Assembly: GCF_900324485.2 (NCBI RefSeq)
Contig: NC_046650.1
Coordinates: 16,076,193 to 16,140,192 of the forward strand
Direction: 5' to 3'
DNA from: Mastacembelus armatus
Lineage: Eukaryota > Chordata > Actinopteri > Synbranchiformes > Mastacembelidae
DNA length: 64,000 nucleotides
A program made the position numbers and the translations under genes. A model generated the notes under the pieces. That model was not told the DNA's origin. It ran no database searches and saw only the letters and a list, made by a program, of their open reading frames with translations. Shown here one piece after another: positions 1 through 10,414 of this stretch (positions within the stretch are counted from its first letter, which is position 1; each line of letters opens with the position of its first letter).

Positions 1-91
1 TGCTCGACATCAGTGTGAGACCACAGAAGCCTTAAGGAGTTTGAGTCAGATTCACTTCTTATATGAGTCACAGTCAACCCCGCCTTCTACA

Positions 92-238
92 TATAAACAG
101 AGCGATGAGAGGATTTTTAGATACAAACTCTCCCCTGGTCCTGAGCCAGAGAGACTTTATCGGACCCAGAGAGACTTTAACGTGGTCTGAGCTGAGACCT
201 GATCCAGTCTGCTGCCGAGGAAAACGCTGTTCTTGAAG
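92..238 (+). promoter_or_regulatory. TATA promoter and non-coding 5' exon of receptor gene A
   Basis: A TATAAA box lies at 92-97. About 25-30 bases downstream begins a segment that ends at 238 in a good splice donor (AAG|GTAAGA). The same exon end recurs before copies B, F, H and I (donors at 8799, 27821, 47009 and 56879), always in the orientation of the next receptor gene. That recurrence is why I read it as a shared 5' untranslated exon. It would splice to the acceptor at 1632, six bases before the ATG of gene A. The start site is inferred from TATA spacing. Confidence 0.6.
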
Positions 239-1632
239 GTAAGAAACATGTTTGTGTCCATTCTCCTTCATTGACATCATGTATTGAGGCAACTCTGCAG
301 CAGAAAGGCTTCAAATCTGCATCACATGTGTGAAGTTGGATCAAGATGCGCTTGGAAAAATCAAGTCAAGCTGAAATGTCCCGGGTCCATCAGTCTGCAG
401 GTTTATGCTGGAACGGAGCAGTCAGACCAGAATCCAAAGCTGTGTTTGTTACGAAGGTGTGACTGAGAAGGAAAAGTCTCAGGACCCAAATCAGGACGAG
501 TCTCTATTAAATAATGTTTTTAAAGGGGAAACAAACTCAAAGCGTCTCGAACCGAGAGAAAACCGGAGCAGCCTTTAGAGACGCTGAGCAGCAGGTGGAC
601 AGAAAACCGGTACGAGTGCGCAATAACAAGAACAGGGACTGTGTTACAGCTGAGACCAGTAGGCACGGTTTCATCCGCTCTGTACACGCGCATGCGTACT
701 CGTCCCGGGAGTGCTTGTGCACCGGGCTACTTCTCTACTTCGCAGAAACAGACAGGAAAAGCAGCGGTTTGTTTGTTTTTTTCTGGACGCCTTTTCTACC
801 CCCATAAACCAAACAGGCAGGAACCATCAGCATCTTGGTGTAGAAAGTCCTTTGGCAAAGACTTTGGCTGATGCTGAGTTTTATTAAACTTTGTGTTCCT
901 CACTTTGACCTGTAAACATGTAAATATTTGCATGTTCCCTCTGGCTTTTCAGCATCATGAAGGAATTAGCTGATATTAGTGAGCAGCGAGTTTTCTCTCT
1001 AAAAAGCGTCTCGTTATAGCGTCAGTGCGTATGTTGCTGTACCTTTAAGACCATTTTCAGCTTTAAAGTTAATAACATCATTCAAACTGTGTGTGCTCTT
1101 CATTATTTTAGCCAATGCAGCTGTTTGTTCCTATTCAGTGACTTGTGTTAAAACAGCTGCTCAGTGAGCGTCATGTCAGCTATTTAGTCCAACATCAACA
1201 TGACCCATGTGCTCACCAATGGGTCTGAGTGTCGTCATAGAATTTAGCTGTGGTGAAGGAGTGAAGTAGTGAAATGCAACCACAGGAGGCATCTGAGACA
1301 GTTATATGGAGTCACTGGAGCTAATGACTCCAGGACTGTGTTGATACAGTGATAGTTTAGGAAGAGTTGTCTCTTTGCTGTGGGCGGGGCCTAAATATGT
1401 TAATTAGCCCACGTGTGATGTCACAGGGGGCTCAGATTTGAAACGAGAAGTTCTGGATGTTGGTTTCTGACAAAGCTGGAACAACACTATGCAAGAAAAC
1501 ACCCAAAGATATTTGAAAAACACATTTAAAAGTTGGTGCTGCATCTTGTCTCTTTTAAAAAGTCAATGATTAAAGATTTTCCTCCTTCTACCTTTGACCT
1601 TTGACCTCATGTGTTTGTGTCTCCTCTGACAG
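239..1632 (+). other. 5' UTR intron of gene A
   Basis: This stretch between the 5' exon and the signal-peptide exon has no convincing gene. Bases about 284-470 recur in the matching introns of B, F and I, and open frames there are not coding. Bases 1317-1632 are homologous to 10840-11590, where a broken copy sits. Bases 830-920 resemble 54816-54910. Confidence 0.5.
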
Positions 1633-1638
1633 GAGAAG

Positions 1639-2539
1639 ATGGTCTGCTGGATCCTGCTGCTCATCAGCCTGACCCCCTTTACCTGGGGTCAGTTTTTATC
1701 CACTAACTCAAATCAATTGGAAATCCAAAATAATCCAAGTTGTGAGTGTGTGTGGTCGTCACTTTCCCTCTGTGTCTCCTCAACAGGAACATTTGTAGTG
1801 AATGTGACACAGAGCTCCTATCAGGCAGAGGAGAACCACGACATCACACTGGACTGGACCTTCACAGCTCCCAGCTCCTCCACCCCCATTTATATCTTCT
1901 GTGAAAGGACGATTGATGAGAAAGTCCTGTTGAAGCTACGTAACGGTGTTGAGGTCCCAGAGTCTCAGGACAAACAGTTTTCAGGACGAGTCCAGTTTGA
2001 CAAAGACGTCCTCAGAGAAGGACGAGTCAGACTTCATGTGTCCAGACTCAGGACTGAGGACTCTGGCCTGTACCTGTGTGAAGTGCAGACAGGTGGTGGT
2101 AGTGGTTATGCTGACTGTCGCCTCAACGTCACAGGTAAGTTGGTTGAGCACCAGGTGAATCTGCCTGTGTTGTGTTTACATCGTCTGTTGTTTGTGTGAT
2201 CGTCACCAAAGCCAAGTGACAAAATGAAAACAGACAGAAAGTAGCTCCAACTGCAGTTTGTCTGACAGCTGCTGTTTCTCTTAGCACAGTAACTACCAAG
2301 AGCTTCCTCTTCAGGAAAATCACTACATCTTTCTGTCCTTCACAGCAGCGTCTGATCGGCCCCGACCTCTGAGACCAGAACCAAAGAGGCCAGAACCAGA
2401 GAGTCGAGGAAGGATCGGTCTCTACGTTGGACTGGGACTGACAGCAGCAGCAGCAGTTGTTCTACTGGTCAAACTCTGCTTCAGTCTTTGTTTTACTGAA
2501 CCTGCTGATGTGTCAGTAAACGCCTCTTCAGTGGTGTAA
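1639..2539 (+). CDS. Ig V-domain receptor, copy A (short tail with membrane Lys)
   Basis: Predicted type I membrane protein of 196 residues from three coding exons: 1639-1687, 1787-2134 and 2346-2539. All introns are phase 1 with GT/AG ends. Residues 1-17 are a hydrophobic signal peptide (MVCWILLLISLTPFTWG). Residues 18-132 are one V-type Ig domain with the F-strand motif DSGLYLC (Cys114) and a G-strand Cys127. Where the B-strand Cys is expected there is Trp40, and where the C-strand Trp is expected there is Cys55. Residues 133-155 are a Pro/Glu/Arg-rich stalk. The membrane segment is about 156-174, with Lys175 followed by LCFSLCF, then a short tail without an ITIM. The ATG is chosen because it opens the signal peptide and follows the acceptor at 1632. 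Gene B converges on it. It is nearly identical to E. Family and ligand are unknown; fish B7/butyrophilin-like receptors are the closest group I can suggest. Confidence 0.9.
1688..1786 (+). other. 99-nt stopless first intron (gene A; same in all eight copies)
   Basis: GTCAGT donor and CTCCTCAACAG acceptor, phase 1, as usual between a signal exon and an Ig exon. Its length is a multiple of three and it has no in-frame stop, so an unspliced message would insert 33 residues containing three Cys between signal peptide and Ig domain. Equivalent introns are 7009-7107 (B), 14488-14586 (D), 22020-22118 (E), 27015-27113 (F), 41616-41714 (G), 47680-47778 (H) and 58124-58222 (I). Confidence 0.8.
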
Positions 2540-2786
2540 AGTGTCTCAGAGATCAGACTTTGACCCTGTTGGTCCATGAGGCAGCTTTTCCCTGAACACA
2601 CAGTCTGAGCTCTGTAAGAAGCACATAGGTCTGGTTGGACTCATCAGGAATAAGAGGACCCCTTTTCTATTAAAGCACTGGGTAAAGACAAGAATCAATC
2701 TATCTTAGAAAATTAGAATATTGTGAAGAAGTTCAATGCTGGAGACTCATGGTGTCAAACTCTAACCAGCTAATTAACTCAGAACA

Positions 2787-5700
2787 CCTACCAAGGTTTC
2801 CTGAGCCTGAGAGCTTCATATGACTCTGTGTCCAAGTGCAAGAGAAGCATTTGCCTATGTGGCTTCTCATTTCAGTTCTCGCTCATAGAAAAAAGATTTC
2901 TCTGGTTCCTCAGTCCAGTCCAGAAACCAAACCAGTTCAAATTGCTCAGAAAACACCTTCATGTTTATTAACTGATTCTAAAATCCACCTTTGCTGGGAT
3001 GTTAAAGAAGAAGACTCCTTCCACCATCAGCAGGACAGCAGGTTTCTCTAAAGTCATTTTCTTTTCTCACCAGCTGGCAGTTCAGTTTACGTATCTCTGT
3101 TCTGTCCCACAGGGATTTTATCACTAATGCTGCATTTTTTACACTTTGAGGTATTAGACTCGATGTATTTGTATTTGATGATCCTTTAAGTTGCACTGAA
3201 GTTAAGTTGTACATGTAGTACTTCTGTAATGACCTCAGGAAAAGTATCTGCTACTTGAATCAAAGAAGAAAAGTTGTGATATTTAAAGCTGCAGAGTTCA
3301 AGTTTCCAGCTAAGCTAGCTCAGCTAACTGACTGTTGACTGTGTTTCTTTGCTCATGTGTAAGTCACTAATGTTTAGTTCACTGGTCTGAAATGCTCAGA
3401 GGTAAAAAGTGTCGTTACATTTTTATATTAAAATGTGAGTGATGGATCCACTCGTCTTTCCTCTGCCTGGTTTCATATTATTTTAAAGATGCAATGTGTA
3501 AAATGTGAAAGATTCAGCAGCACCTAGTCATGAGATGACAGAATCCAACCTTCAGGGTAATGTTGACTATTGGATGCTAAGTGTTAAGTAGTGATGAGAA
3601 TTAAGGGTCTTCAAAGGTAAAACAGCTCATGGGTTATAGAAGTTAAACTGCTTTTAAAGCAACAGTTCCACAAAACTGGAAGACGTTTTATTGGAACGAT
3701 GAAGAACAAGTATGAACTAACAACACTTATTTAACAACAGCCCTGAAATAGAAGTGTTTCCTGTTTTTGCTCAGAAACATGTTGAACTTGTGAACTATAT
3801 ATAAGTCACCTTCATGATTTGACTAGGTCAGCATTTTAAAGCAGTCCATGTATTGGTCCTTCAACATTTAGTACAAATACTTTCTGTTTCCCAGCACACA
3901 AAGGTCCTTTTGTGTTTGGGTAAAGACACTTGATTCTTGCTTCGTCTTATCACTCAGCAGAGGAAGATGATGAAGTGTCGGTTCAGCTGATCCACACAAA
4001 ATCCTTCCAGCTGTGCAGAGGTGGGTCATGTGTTTTTTGGTTTAGACCATAACAGCCTGGAAATATCCAGACAGAGAGAGACAGTCCAACCTGTGGATTT
4101 ATGGCAGGAAGTGAAATCATTAGTTTTCATTGAACAACCTGATCATAGTTTATAGAAGAGCGACACCTGCTGGCTGAGTTGGAGAACTGCACGTGAGGGG
4201 TCGTCCTGACAAAGCCTCGTGGCTTCAGGCTGTAGTGGATCTGATCATTATTCACCTGAACAGAGCCGTGTCTGCAGGACCAGGGACCCAGAGTCCGGCA
4301 AAGGTGAGACACCGAGCGTTTCTTTAGCAAAGACACTTTGTTGGTGCGACCCTCCCTCATTGTTTGTCTGCACCTGCTACAGGTGCGTGACGCCCCAACA
4401 CGCAGAGCAGCGTGGCCGCATGGCGGACTGAGCTTCAAGGCCTTCAGGCTCAAAGTGCCTCCTTAAAACCACGTCGGACCGAGACCAGACATCGGGTCTG
4501 CAACGCGTGGATCCATAAGGGCCCTGAAGACTCGTGGACAAAGGTGAGCTTGTCCTTTAGATCAGTCAGGTGGAAAAATGTGTGGCGGCTCAGGAAGACC
4601 AGTCTTATCCATGAACCCTGTTAGCAGGGCCACCGACGGTCGGTTGTCCTGGGCCCACAATGACCCACTAACAGTTTTACTTTCCCTTCATAGAATAGAA
4701 ATAAATAAATAAACAGAACAAAAACCAAAAACCAGTTTATTATTTCCAGTCCATTGTCAGTTGTCATAGGTCATGAGGATCTACTGGAGCCTGTCCCAGG
4801 TCTCTTCAGGCACAAGGCACAGACCAGATCACCTGGACAGCTCAGCAGACCAATAATCAGTTGTCTGTAATGTTGAATGTCTTGTCATATCTCATATGTG
4901 TCTGTACCAATAATCAGGTGTTTGTTGTGACGGCCTTGTCCTTTCTCATGTCTCTCCATTTCTGTCTAATGTCTAATTCTTTCATTTCCACCTAATTAGA
5001 GGTGGCTGGGCTGGTGGTGCCAAGAGAACTGGCCTTTGGCTTTGGCTCCAATAGGCCTGTTGGTGGTTGTTGATGGAGTCAGTGCTGCTAAAAGTCCTGA
5101 TATTGTAACAGGAGGTCTGACTTGTCTGGTTCTGGCTCCATTAGGCCTTTAGGTTGTTGTTGTTTAGATGTGGCTGTGTCACCTGTACAAGGAGGTCTGA
5201 CCTGTCCTGGTTCCAAAAGGCCTGTTGGTGGTTGTGTATTGGACTTGGATCGGTCAGTAGTCTGACTTGAGTCTTTCATCAGGGAAGTTGAGCTTCAGTC
5301 CCACACAGTGACTTGAGACTTGGACTCTGAGATTTAGGACTTGGGAACAATCTTTGTTTGACTTTTTAGTGCATCAACATGAAGGAGAAGAAATATCTTT
5401 TCCTACAGTCAAAAACCAAAGCTCTTTATGAAGCAGCAGGACTTGGAGAGTTGCAGAAACAGCTTCCTGACTGTGAACCTTCCTTCATATTTAATGTTGG
5501 AGTTTCTAGAAGTTCCAGCTCTGTACATGGAGCGTGTGGCTGTCATGCTGTCGTCCTGCAGCCTTGTTGAGCAAAGTGGAAGCAGCTAAATCCTTCAAAG
5601 TAAAAGCCACTGAAGCCAATGATCCGTTTGGCTGTGAACCAAAAGGCTGGTGGATCCAGGCCACCAGGAACAGAGAGGTTAGTCCAGAAACCACCAGGTG

Positions 5701-5865
5701 GAATCATCTCACAGCAACAACCTGCTTTATTGGACAAACTGATTTTATTTGACTCCAGTTCAGACTTTTATTGTCTTCATTCACAGAATGAATTAAAACA
5801 GACAAAACTAAATATATGAATCTAAAGTTATTTCACAGAGAGACAATCCAGATCAGTGTTGTTCT
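2787..5865. repeat. Duplicated intergenic module, copy M1
   Basis: About 3 kb between the convergent genes A and B, nearly identical to 22879-25910 (M2) between E and F. Parts recur at 12360-12960, 38139-40200 and 61570-64000. No known protein is recognised. Bases 4265-4560 are rich in CpG and contain splice-like joints (donors after GGCAAAG and GGACAAAG, acceptor CTGCTACAG). A minus frame of 108 codons at 4127-4453 recurs in other copies, but identity this high does not show it is translated. Around 4765-4810 there is a weak match to the 3' end of the SINE-like repeat at 7230-7600. AATAAA-type signals for gene B lie on the minus strand near 5744-5775. Confidence 0.7.
4265..4556 (+). other. 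Unassigned exon-like CpG-rich segments in module M1
   Basis: Two exon-like blocks: one ends at a GTGAGA donor near 4304, and one runs from about 4382 (after CTGCTACAG) to a GTGAGC donor near 4542. The same blocks occur at about 24360-24640, 38160-38430 and 62540-62810. In the copies at 38 and 63 kb the following block has a further acceptor-like TGTCCTGCAG. This could be a duplicated non-coding RNA or a 5' gene end. I do not recognise a product. Confidence 0.3.
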
Positions 5866-6205
5866 ATTTCCAGTGCACGTTTGACATCTGTCTAATAGCT
5901 TTGATGAGAAGTCCTTTCAAAATAATGGACCAAGTAAAGATGGAGAACGCTGTTTCCTCCATCAGGTCCATTATTTTTCTGTATCAGCTGTGTGTTCTGG
6001 CTTTTATACTATGGCCACTTCCTGAGCAACAGGAAGGAAAAGATGTGTTTTTCTGTGTTTTCTTCTTTGAAACATGGAACATACATGAAGCATCAAGTTG
6101 CTGCTCAGGTTACCTGCTGGTTTGTCTGATGTGTCCTGATGTGCAGTTTTCTGACCTGCAGCCAATGACAAACCACTGATTTCTGTCTGAGCTGGAAAAT
6201 GGACT
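5744..6205 (-). other. Putative 3' UTR of gene B
   Basis: Follows the stop of B on the minus strand. It holds a reading frame (6004-6276) that in gene D is continuous with the receptor tail but in B lies in another phase. Candidate polyadenylation hexamers are near 5744-5775. Confidence 0.45.
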
Positions 6206-7156
6206 TTAGGGTTGGTCTGATTCTGTTGAACGAACTGGTTCCTGTGATGTAGAACCTGAGATGTAATTTGTTTCATTTCTACTTGTGGACTCTGGATCTT
6301 TTTTTCCAGTCTGATCCTTTTTGAACCAACAGTAACACACAGTCAGTCCAGCTGCTGCTGCTGTCAGTCCCAGTCCACAGATGAGGACGATCCATCTCCA
6401 ACCTGCTGCGTCTGGTCTCTCAGGTTCTCTCTCAGGGTCAGACCAGTCCCTCGATGCTGTAAAGAGACAAATCAAATCTGTGTCTTTCATGTGAAGAAAC
6501 AACTTTTCTGCAAGAAGGACGTGAATCAGTTCAGTTCAGGCAGAGCAGGAAGGATTGTAGTTTCCACAATACTTTTCTTCTCTGACTCTTATTTAGCAAA
6601 AAGCTGCTGAAATGAATCTGTGAGGAAAGTTTCACTGAACCAACTTACCTGTGACGTTGAGGAGACATTTGCCAGAACCTGTTCCATCATCTGTCTTCAC
6701 ATCACACCAGTGCAGACCAGAGTCCTCAGTCCTGAGTCTGGACACATGAAGTCTGACTCGTCCTTCTCTGAGGACGTCTTTGTCAAACTGGACTCGTCCT
6801 GAAAACTGTTTGTCCTGAGACTCTGGGACCTCAACACCCTCATGTAGATGAAACAGGACTGGGTCTTTGTCCTCAGTTAACAGTTGACAGAAGATGTAAA
6901 CTGCTGAGAGAGACATGTGAGCTGTGGTTGTGAAGGTCCAGTCCAGTGTGATGTGGTGGTTCTCCTCTGCCTGATAGGAGCTCTGTGTCACATTCACTAC
7001 AAATGTTCCTGTTGAGGAGACACAGAGGGAAAGTGACGACCACACACACTCACAACTTGGATTATTTTGGATTTCCAATTGATCTGAGTTAGTGGATAAA
7101 AACTGACCCCAGGTAAAGGGGGTCAGGCTGATGAGCAGCAGGATCCAGCAGACCAT
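6206..7156 (-). CDS. Ig V-domain receptor, copy B (KK tail class)
   Basis: Predicted 219-residue type I membrane protein. Coding exons on the minus strand are 7108-7156, 6649-7008 and 6206-6456, with phase-1 introns. Signal peptide is residues 1-17. The V-type Ig domain is about 18-136, with Trp40 and Cys57 in swapped positions, F-strand Cys118 and G-strand Cys131. The F-strand Tyr is His here (DSGLHWC), unlike the other copies. The F-G loop reads DVKTDDGTGSGK. The membrane segment begins WIVLICGLGLT, has four Ala, then GLTVCYCWF, followed by KK and a tail of about 38 residues ending ESDQP. The single tail Tyr (NYISGS) does not fit an ITIM or ITSM. A 5' exon lies upstream at 8800-8945. It converges with gene A. 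Confidence 0.9.
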
Positions 7157-7229
7157 CTTCTCCTGTCAGAGGAGACAGAGCTGAAGAGTCACAAACATGA
7201 AAAACCTGCAGTTTGTTTTTCTCTGAAAA

Positions 7230-7600
7230 CATCCATCCATCATCTAGACCCCCTTATCCCTAACCAGGGTCCCAGGGATCTGCTGGAGCCTATCCCAGCT
7301 CTCTTTGGGTGAAAGGCAGGGGTCCACCCTGGACAGGTCCCCAGTCCATCACAGGGCCACATAGAGACAAACAACCTCACACACTCACACTCACTCCTAT
7401 GGGCAATTTAGAGTCACCAATCAACCTGACATACATGTTTTTGGACTGTGGGAGGAAACCAGAGTACCTGGAGAAAACCCACACAAGCACAGGGAGAACA
7501 TGCAAACTCCACACAGAAAGGCCCCTGATGGGTTTCAAACCAGGAACCTTCTTGCTGTGAGGCAACAGAGCTAACCACTAACCCACTGTGCTGCTTTAAC
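7230..7600 (-). repeat. tRNA-derived SINE-like repeat
   Basis: Read on the minus strand it begins GCAGCACAGTGGGTTAGTGG and contains a box-B-like GGTTTGAAACC. It ends in ATGGATGGATG. This is a common fish interspersed repeat. A full second copy is at about 57638-58002 (+), and a 3' fragment at about 59855-59965. Confidence 0.7.
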
Positions 7601-7756
7601 AAAGTCAATCATTAGTAATAACTTTATTACCTCATATAAAATGAGCAGCACCCAGACATTTTAGTGTTCCTAAGACTTTCATCATCCTGATGTTCTAAGT
7701 TAGACTCAAGAGTTGGAGGTTTCATTGTTTTTACCAACCAGTACGGTCCAGTTAAG

Positions 7757-7761
7757 TAACT

Positions 7762-7809
<48 letters not shown>

Positions 7810-7812
7810 ACT
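7757..7812. repeat. (TTAG)n microsatellite
   Basis: About thirteen uninterrupted four-base units, in the 5' intron of gene B. Confidence 0.95.
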
Positions 7813-8799
7813 AGTTATATTTCTATACAATAGTTAACTATCAAATACAATTGATTCATATTTTTGCATTAAAAACACAATCTAAGGAAATACAGGTGTT
7901 CTCATTAAATGAATTAACCAGGTACTACTTTAGAAATATTGGCTATTTTAAGGAAAACACACAGAGAAAACGTGTCAGTCATTTTAAAGTCATATGACAT
8001 TTGAAAGGGGAATTTTTGTTATATAGAATATTCTAATAAAACACCCACACGTTTCACTAAGACACACTGGGATTTTTTTGTTTTTTTGAGTTTTGACTGT
8101 ATAGTTTCAGTATCTTTTGCATATTCTCCAGGTGGTTCCAGCAGAAAGTTCTGCATCAACATGTTATTTTCGGTCTGAGCTGACAGAAACTAAACTGACA
8201 CAAATGGAGCTCAGTTTTTTGGGTTTTCCTATAGGGGACAGTCGCTGGTACCAGGTTCTATGTTCTGGGCTGAGGGTCTAACGGACTGCGGACTAGAGTC
8301 GTCACTAGAGCATCACATCCGATAACCAGACCCGCATTTTTGCCGGTTTTAAAAAGTGGCGGGTTGACGGTCGGTGATAAATGAAAGGACATCCGGACAC
8401 AGCCTTAGTTTTTCTACTTTATCGTCTTTAGCGAGGCTAATGGCTAATGGCTAATGGAACATGACCTAAACCGGGTCGAGCCGAGTTAGTGCTAAAACTG
8501 TGTGATGGAAAAGGTGGAGGAGCCGCTGTGTTCGGGTCACAGCGTTTACACCACAATTACTAAGAAATCGGACTGTTGAAGTCCAACCAGGGTGAACACT
8601 TTGGATTCTGGTCTGACTGCTCCGTTCCAGCATAAACCTGCAGACTGATGGACCCGGGACATTTCAGCTTGACTTGATTTTTCCAAGCGCATCTTGATCC
8701 AACTTCACACATGTGATGCAGATTTGAAGCCTTTCTGCTGCAGAGTTGCCTCAATACATGATGTCAATGAAGGAGAATGGACACAAACATGTTTCTTAC

Positions 8800-8955
8800 C
8801 TTCAAGAACAGCGTTTTCCTCGGCAGCAGACTGGATCAGGTCTCAGCTCAGACCACGTTAAAGTCTCTCTGGGTCTGAAAAGACTCTCTGGATCAGGTCT
8901 CAGCTCAGACCACGTTAAAGACTCTCTGACTCAGGACCAGGGGAGAGTCTGTGTC
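8800..8955 (-). promoter_or_regulatory. Non-coding 5' exon and promoter-proximal region of gene B
   Basis: Inverted equivalent of 92-238. The donor is at 8799 on the minus strand (AAG|GTAAGA). The exon contains a tandem partial duplication (GATCAGGTCTCAGCTCAGAC at about 8833 and 8890). The TATA position seen in gene A has been replaced; a TATTTATT-like stretch lies near 9005-9015. Confidence 0.5.
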
Positions 8956-9096
8956 TAAAAAGCCCCGCTCATCGCTCTGCTCTTGATTGGGAGTCTGTCA
9001 GTCCCAATAAATAGTCCCTGCTCTCTTCTCTCTCTCTCTCTCTCTGAGCCGCATTTGATTATTCAAATATGTGTGGTGTCTCAGAGGAGGGGGGCG

Positions 9097-9160
<64 letters not shown>

Positions 9161-9176
9161 CAGAGACAGAGACAGA

Positions 9177-9237
<61 letters not shown>

Positions 9238-9262
9238 ACAGAGACAGAGACAGAGAGAGAGC
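9097..9262. repeat. Compound (GA)n-(CA)n microsatellite
   Basis: A long GA run, a GACAGA stretch, a CA run and again GACAGA units. A shorter CT run precedes it at about 9020-9046. Open frames across it are repeat artefacts. Confidence 0.95.
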
Positions 9263-9329
9263 TATGTCAGAGCCTCCAAAATGTTGATCCTGTACAGAGA
9301 GTGACAGCTGAGCATCAGACCAGAGTGAC

Positions 9330-9612
9330 CACAGGGAAAGTGACAAGAGTTAGTGGCTGCTCTCTGGGCGTCCATGGACAGAAAGTTCCACAGAATTGAA
9401 TCCAGCACTGTTCTCTCAGAAACCACCATTTTAGAGCCAAGATTCAAGAAGCTGGTCTTTAATGACCACAGAGCAGTTGATGAAGCTCTTCAGAGAATAA
9501 CTGCAGCAGCAACAAGATCCAGCCAACTCCACTACCAGAGGGCCAAGAGGGAGAAGAGGCAGCGGAGCACGAACCGTTGGACTCGGTTGTTTCTGTTGAA
9601 GCTTTTCTGAAC
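9330..9612 (+). pseudogene. hAT transposase (ZBED-like) fragment
   Basis: The + frame around 9353-9610 reads LSETTILEPRFKKLVFND followed by a helix-rich stretch. This resembles the conserved LDPRFKKLAF region of hAT transposases and ZBED proteins. It is only some 80 codons long, without catalytic or BED domains, so I read it as a decayed DNA-transposon piece next to the microsatellite. Confidence 0.6.
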
Positions 9613-9689
9613 AGACCAGACGGTTTGTGGCGTCTGCTGCTTTCAAACGCTTCACTAGTGTCAGAGAAAATGAGGAGTCTGAAGAGGAA

Positions 9690-9745
9690 GAAGAAGACTA
9701 CTTTATTAATCCCCAAGGGGAAATTCAATTGTTACAGCAGTTATT
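9690..9745 (+). repeat. Retroposon 3' tail fragment
   Basis: Contains TTATTAATCCCCAAGGGGAA, a short 3' end typical of fish LINE-type repeats. The following 9745-10410 is AT-rich without a recognisable gene. Confidence 0.4.
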
Positions 9746-10414
9746 CTAATTTAAAGTTATTAAATCAAATATTATTTAAATTATATTAATTACTAACAAT
9801 TAATAAAGTGATAAAGTAATTAACTTGTATGTAGAAAAGTAATAAAGTAATTATTGATTTTGGGGTGTACAGGTGACTATGATGGGATCCTGCTTGGGGA
9901 CAGGGGCCTGTAGGCAGTTTTTTATGACCCCGTTCCCTGACCCCAACCATGGGCCACAAACCCGTTACAGTGCAGCTGCAGCCAGGACAAATGCATGCAT
10001 TGAAATAACCTTCGGCCAACTAAAGGGAAGATCTCAGTGTTGGCAAGTCTGAGGGTTGCCTGTTTTTTTTTTATGTTGTTTTGTTTTTATTCTGCCTTTT
10101 TCCTGTTTGCTGATATAAACAAACAAGCACATCATTTGTCTTTTTAAAAAAGGAGTAAAAAACAGTAAATGTAGTTAATATAGTTAACAGTTAATATTAC
10201 CATTTTGTAGAAACTTCTTGTATTTCACCTTTACTTGTTCCCAGGTTCTAGTGGTCCCCAGACCTTCAGCAGCACAGGACTGAATCAGGACTTCCTGTCT
10301 GGACACTCTAAGTGTATGTCATATCAATTAATAGGCAATGTAGAATATAACTAAAGCACAAAGGGAAAAACATTGCACATTGTTTATTAAATGTTCATTT
10401 ATGGGGTCATCATA

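Larger units (their letters stand above)
7163..8799 (-). other. 5' UTR intron of gene B, with repeats
   Basis: Runs from the donor at 8799 to the acceptor next to the signal exon. It contains the SINE-like repeat at about 7230-7600 and the TTAG microsatellite at 7757-7812. Most of it is an inverted copy of the corresponding gene I intron (56879-58068). No gene is seen inside. Confidence 0.6.

Noticed and set aside
284-466. Recurrent 60-codon frame with several Cys
   Set aside because: It lies in the 5' intron, has no ATG start, and recurs only because the intron was duplicated (8560, 27543 and 56924).
4127-4453. 108-codon minus frame kept in the modules
   Set aside because: The copies are so similar that an open frame is expected by descent, and no domain is recognised. 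Kept only as a possible spliced unit, not as a protein.
5379-5570. 63-codon frame starting MKEKKYLFLQ, longer (128 codons) at 39682
   Set aside because: The frame changes with an 8-base length difference between module copies, and no family resemblance is seen. Not supported as a gene.
8998-9399. Long frames across 9.0-9.4 kb
   Set aside because: These are translations of GA and CA microsatellites.
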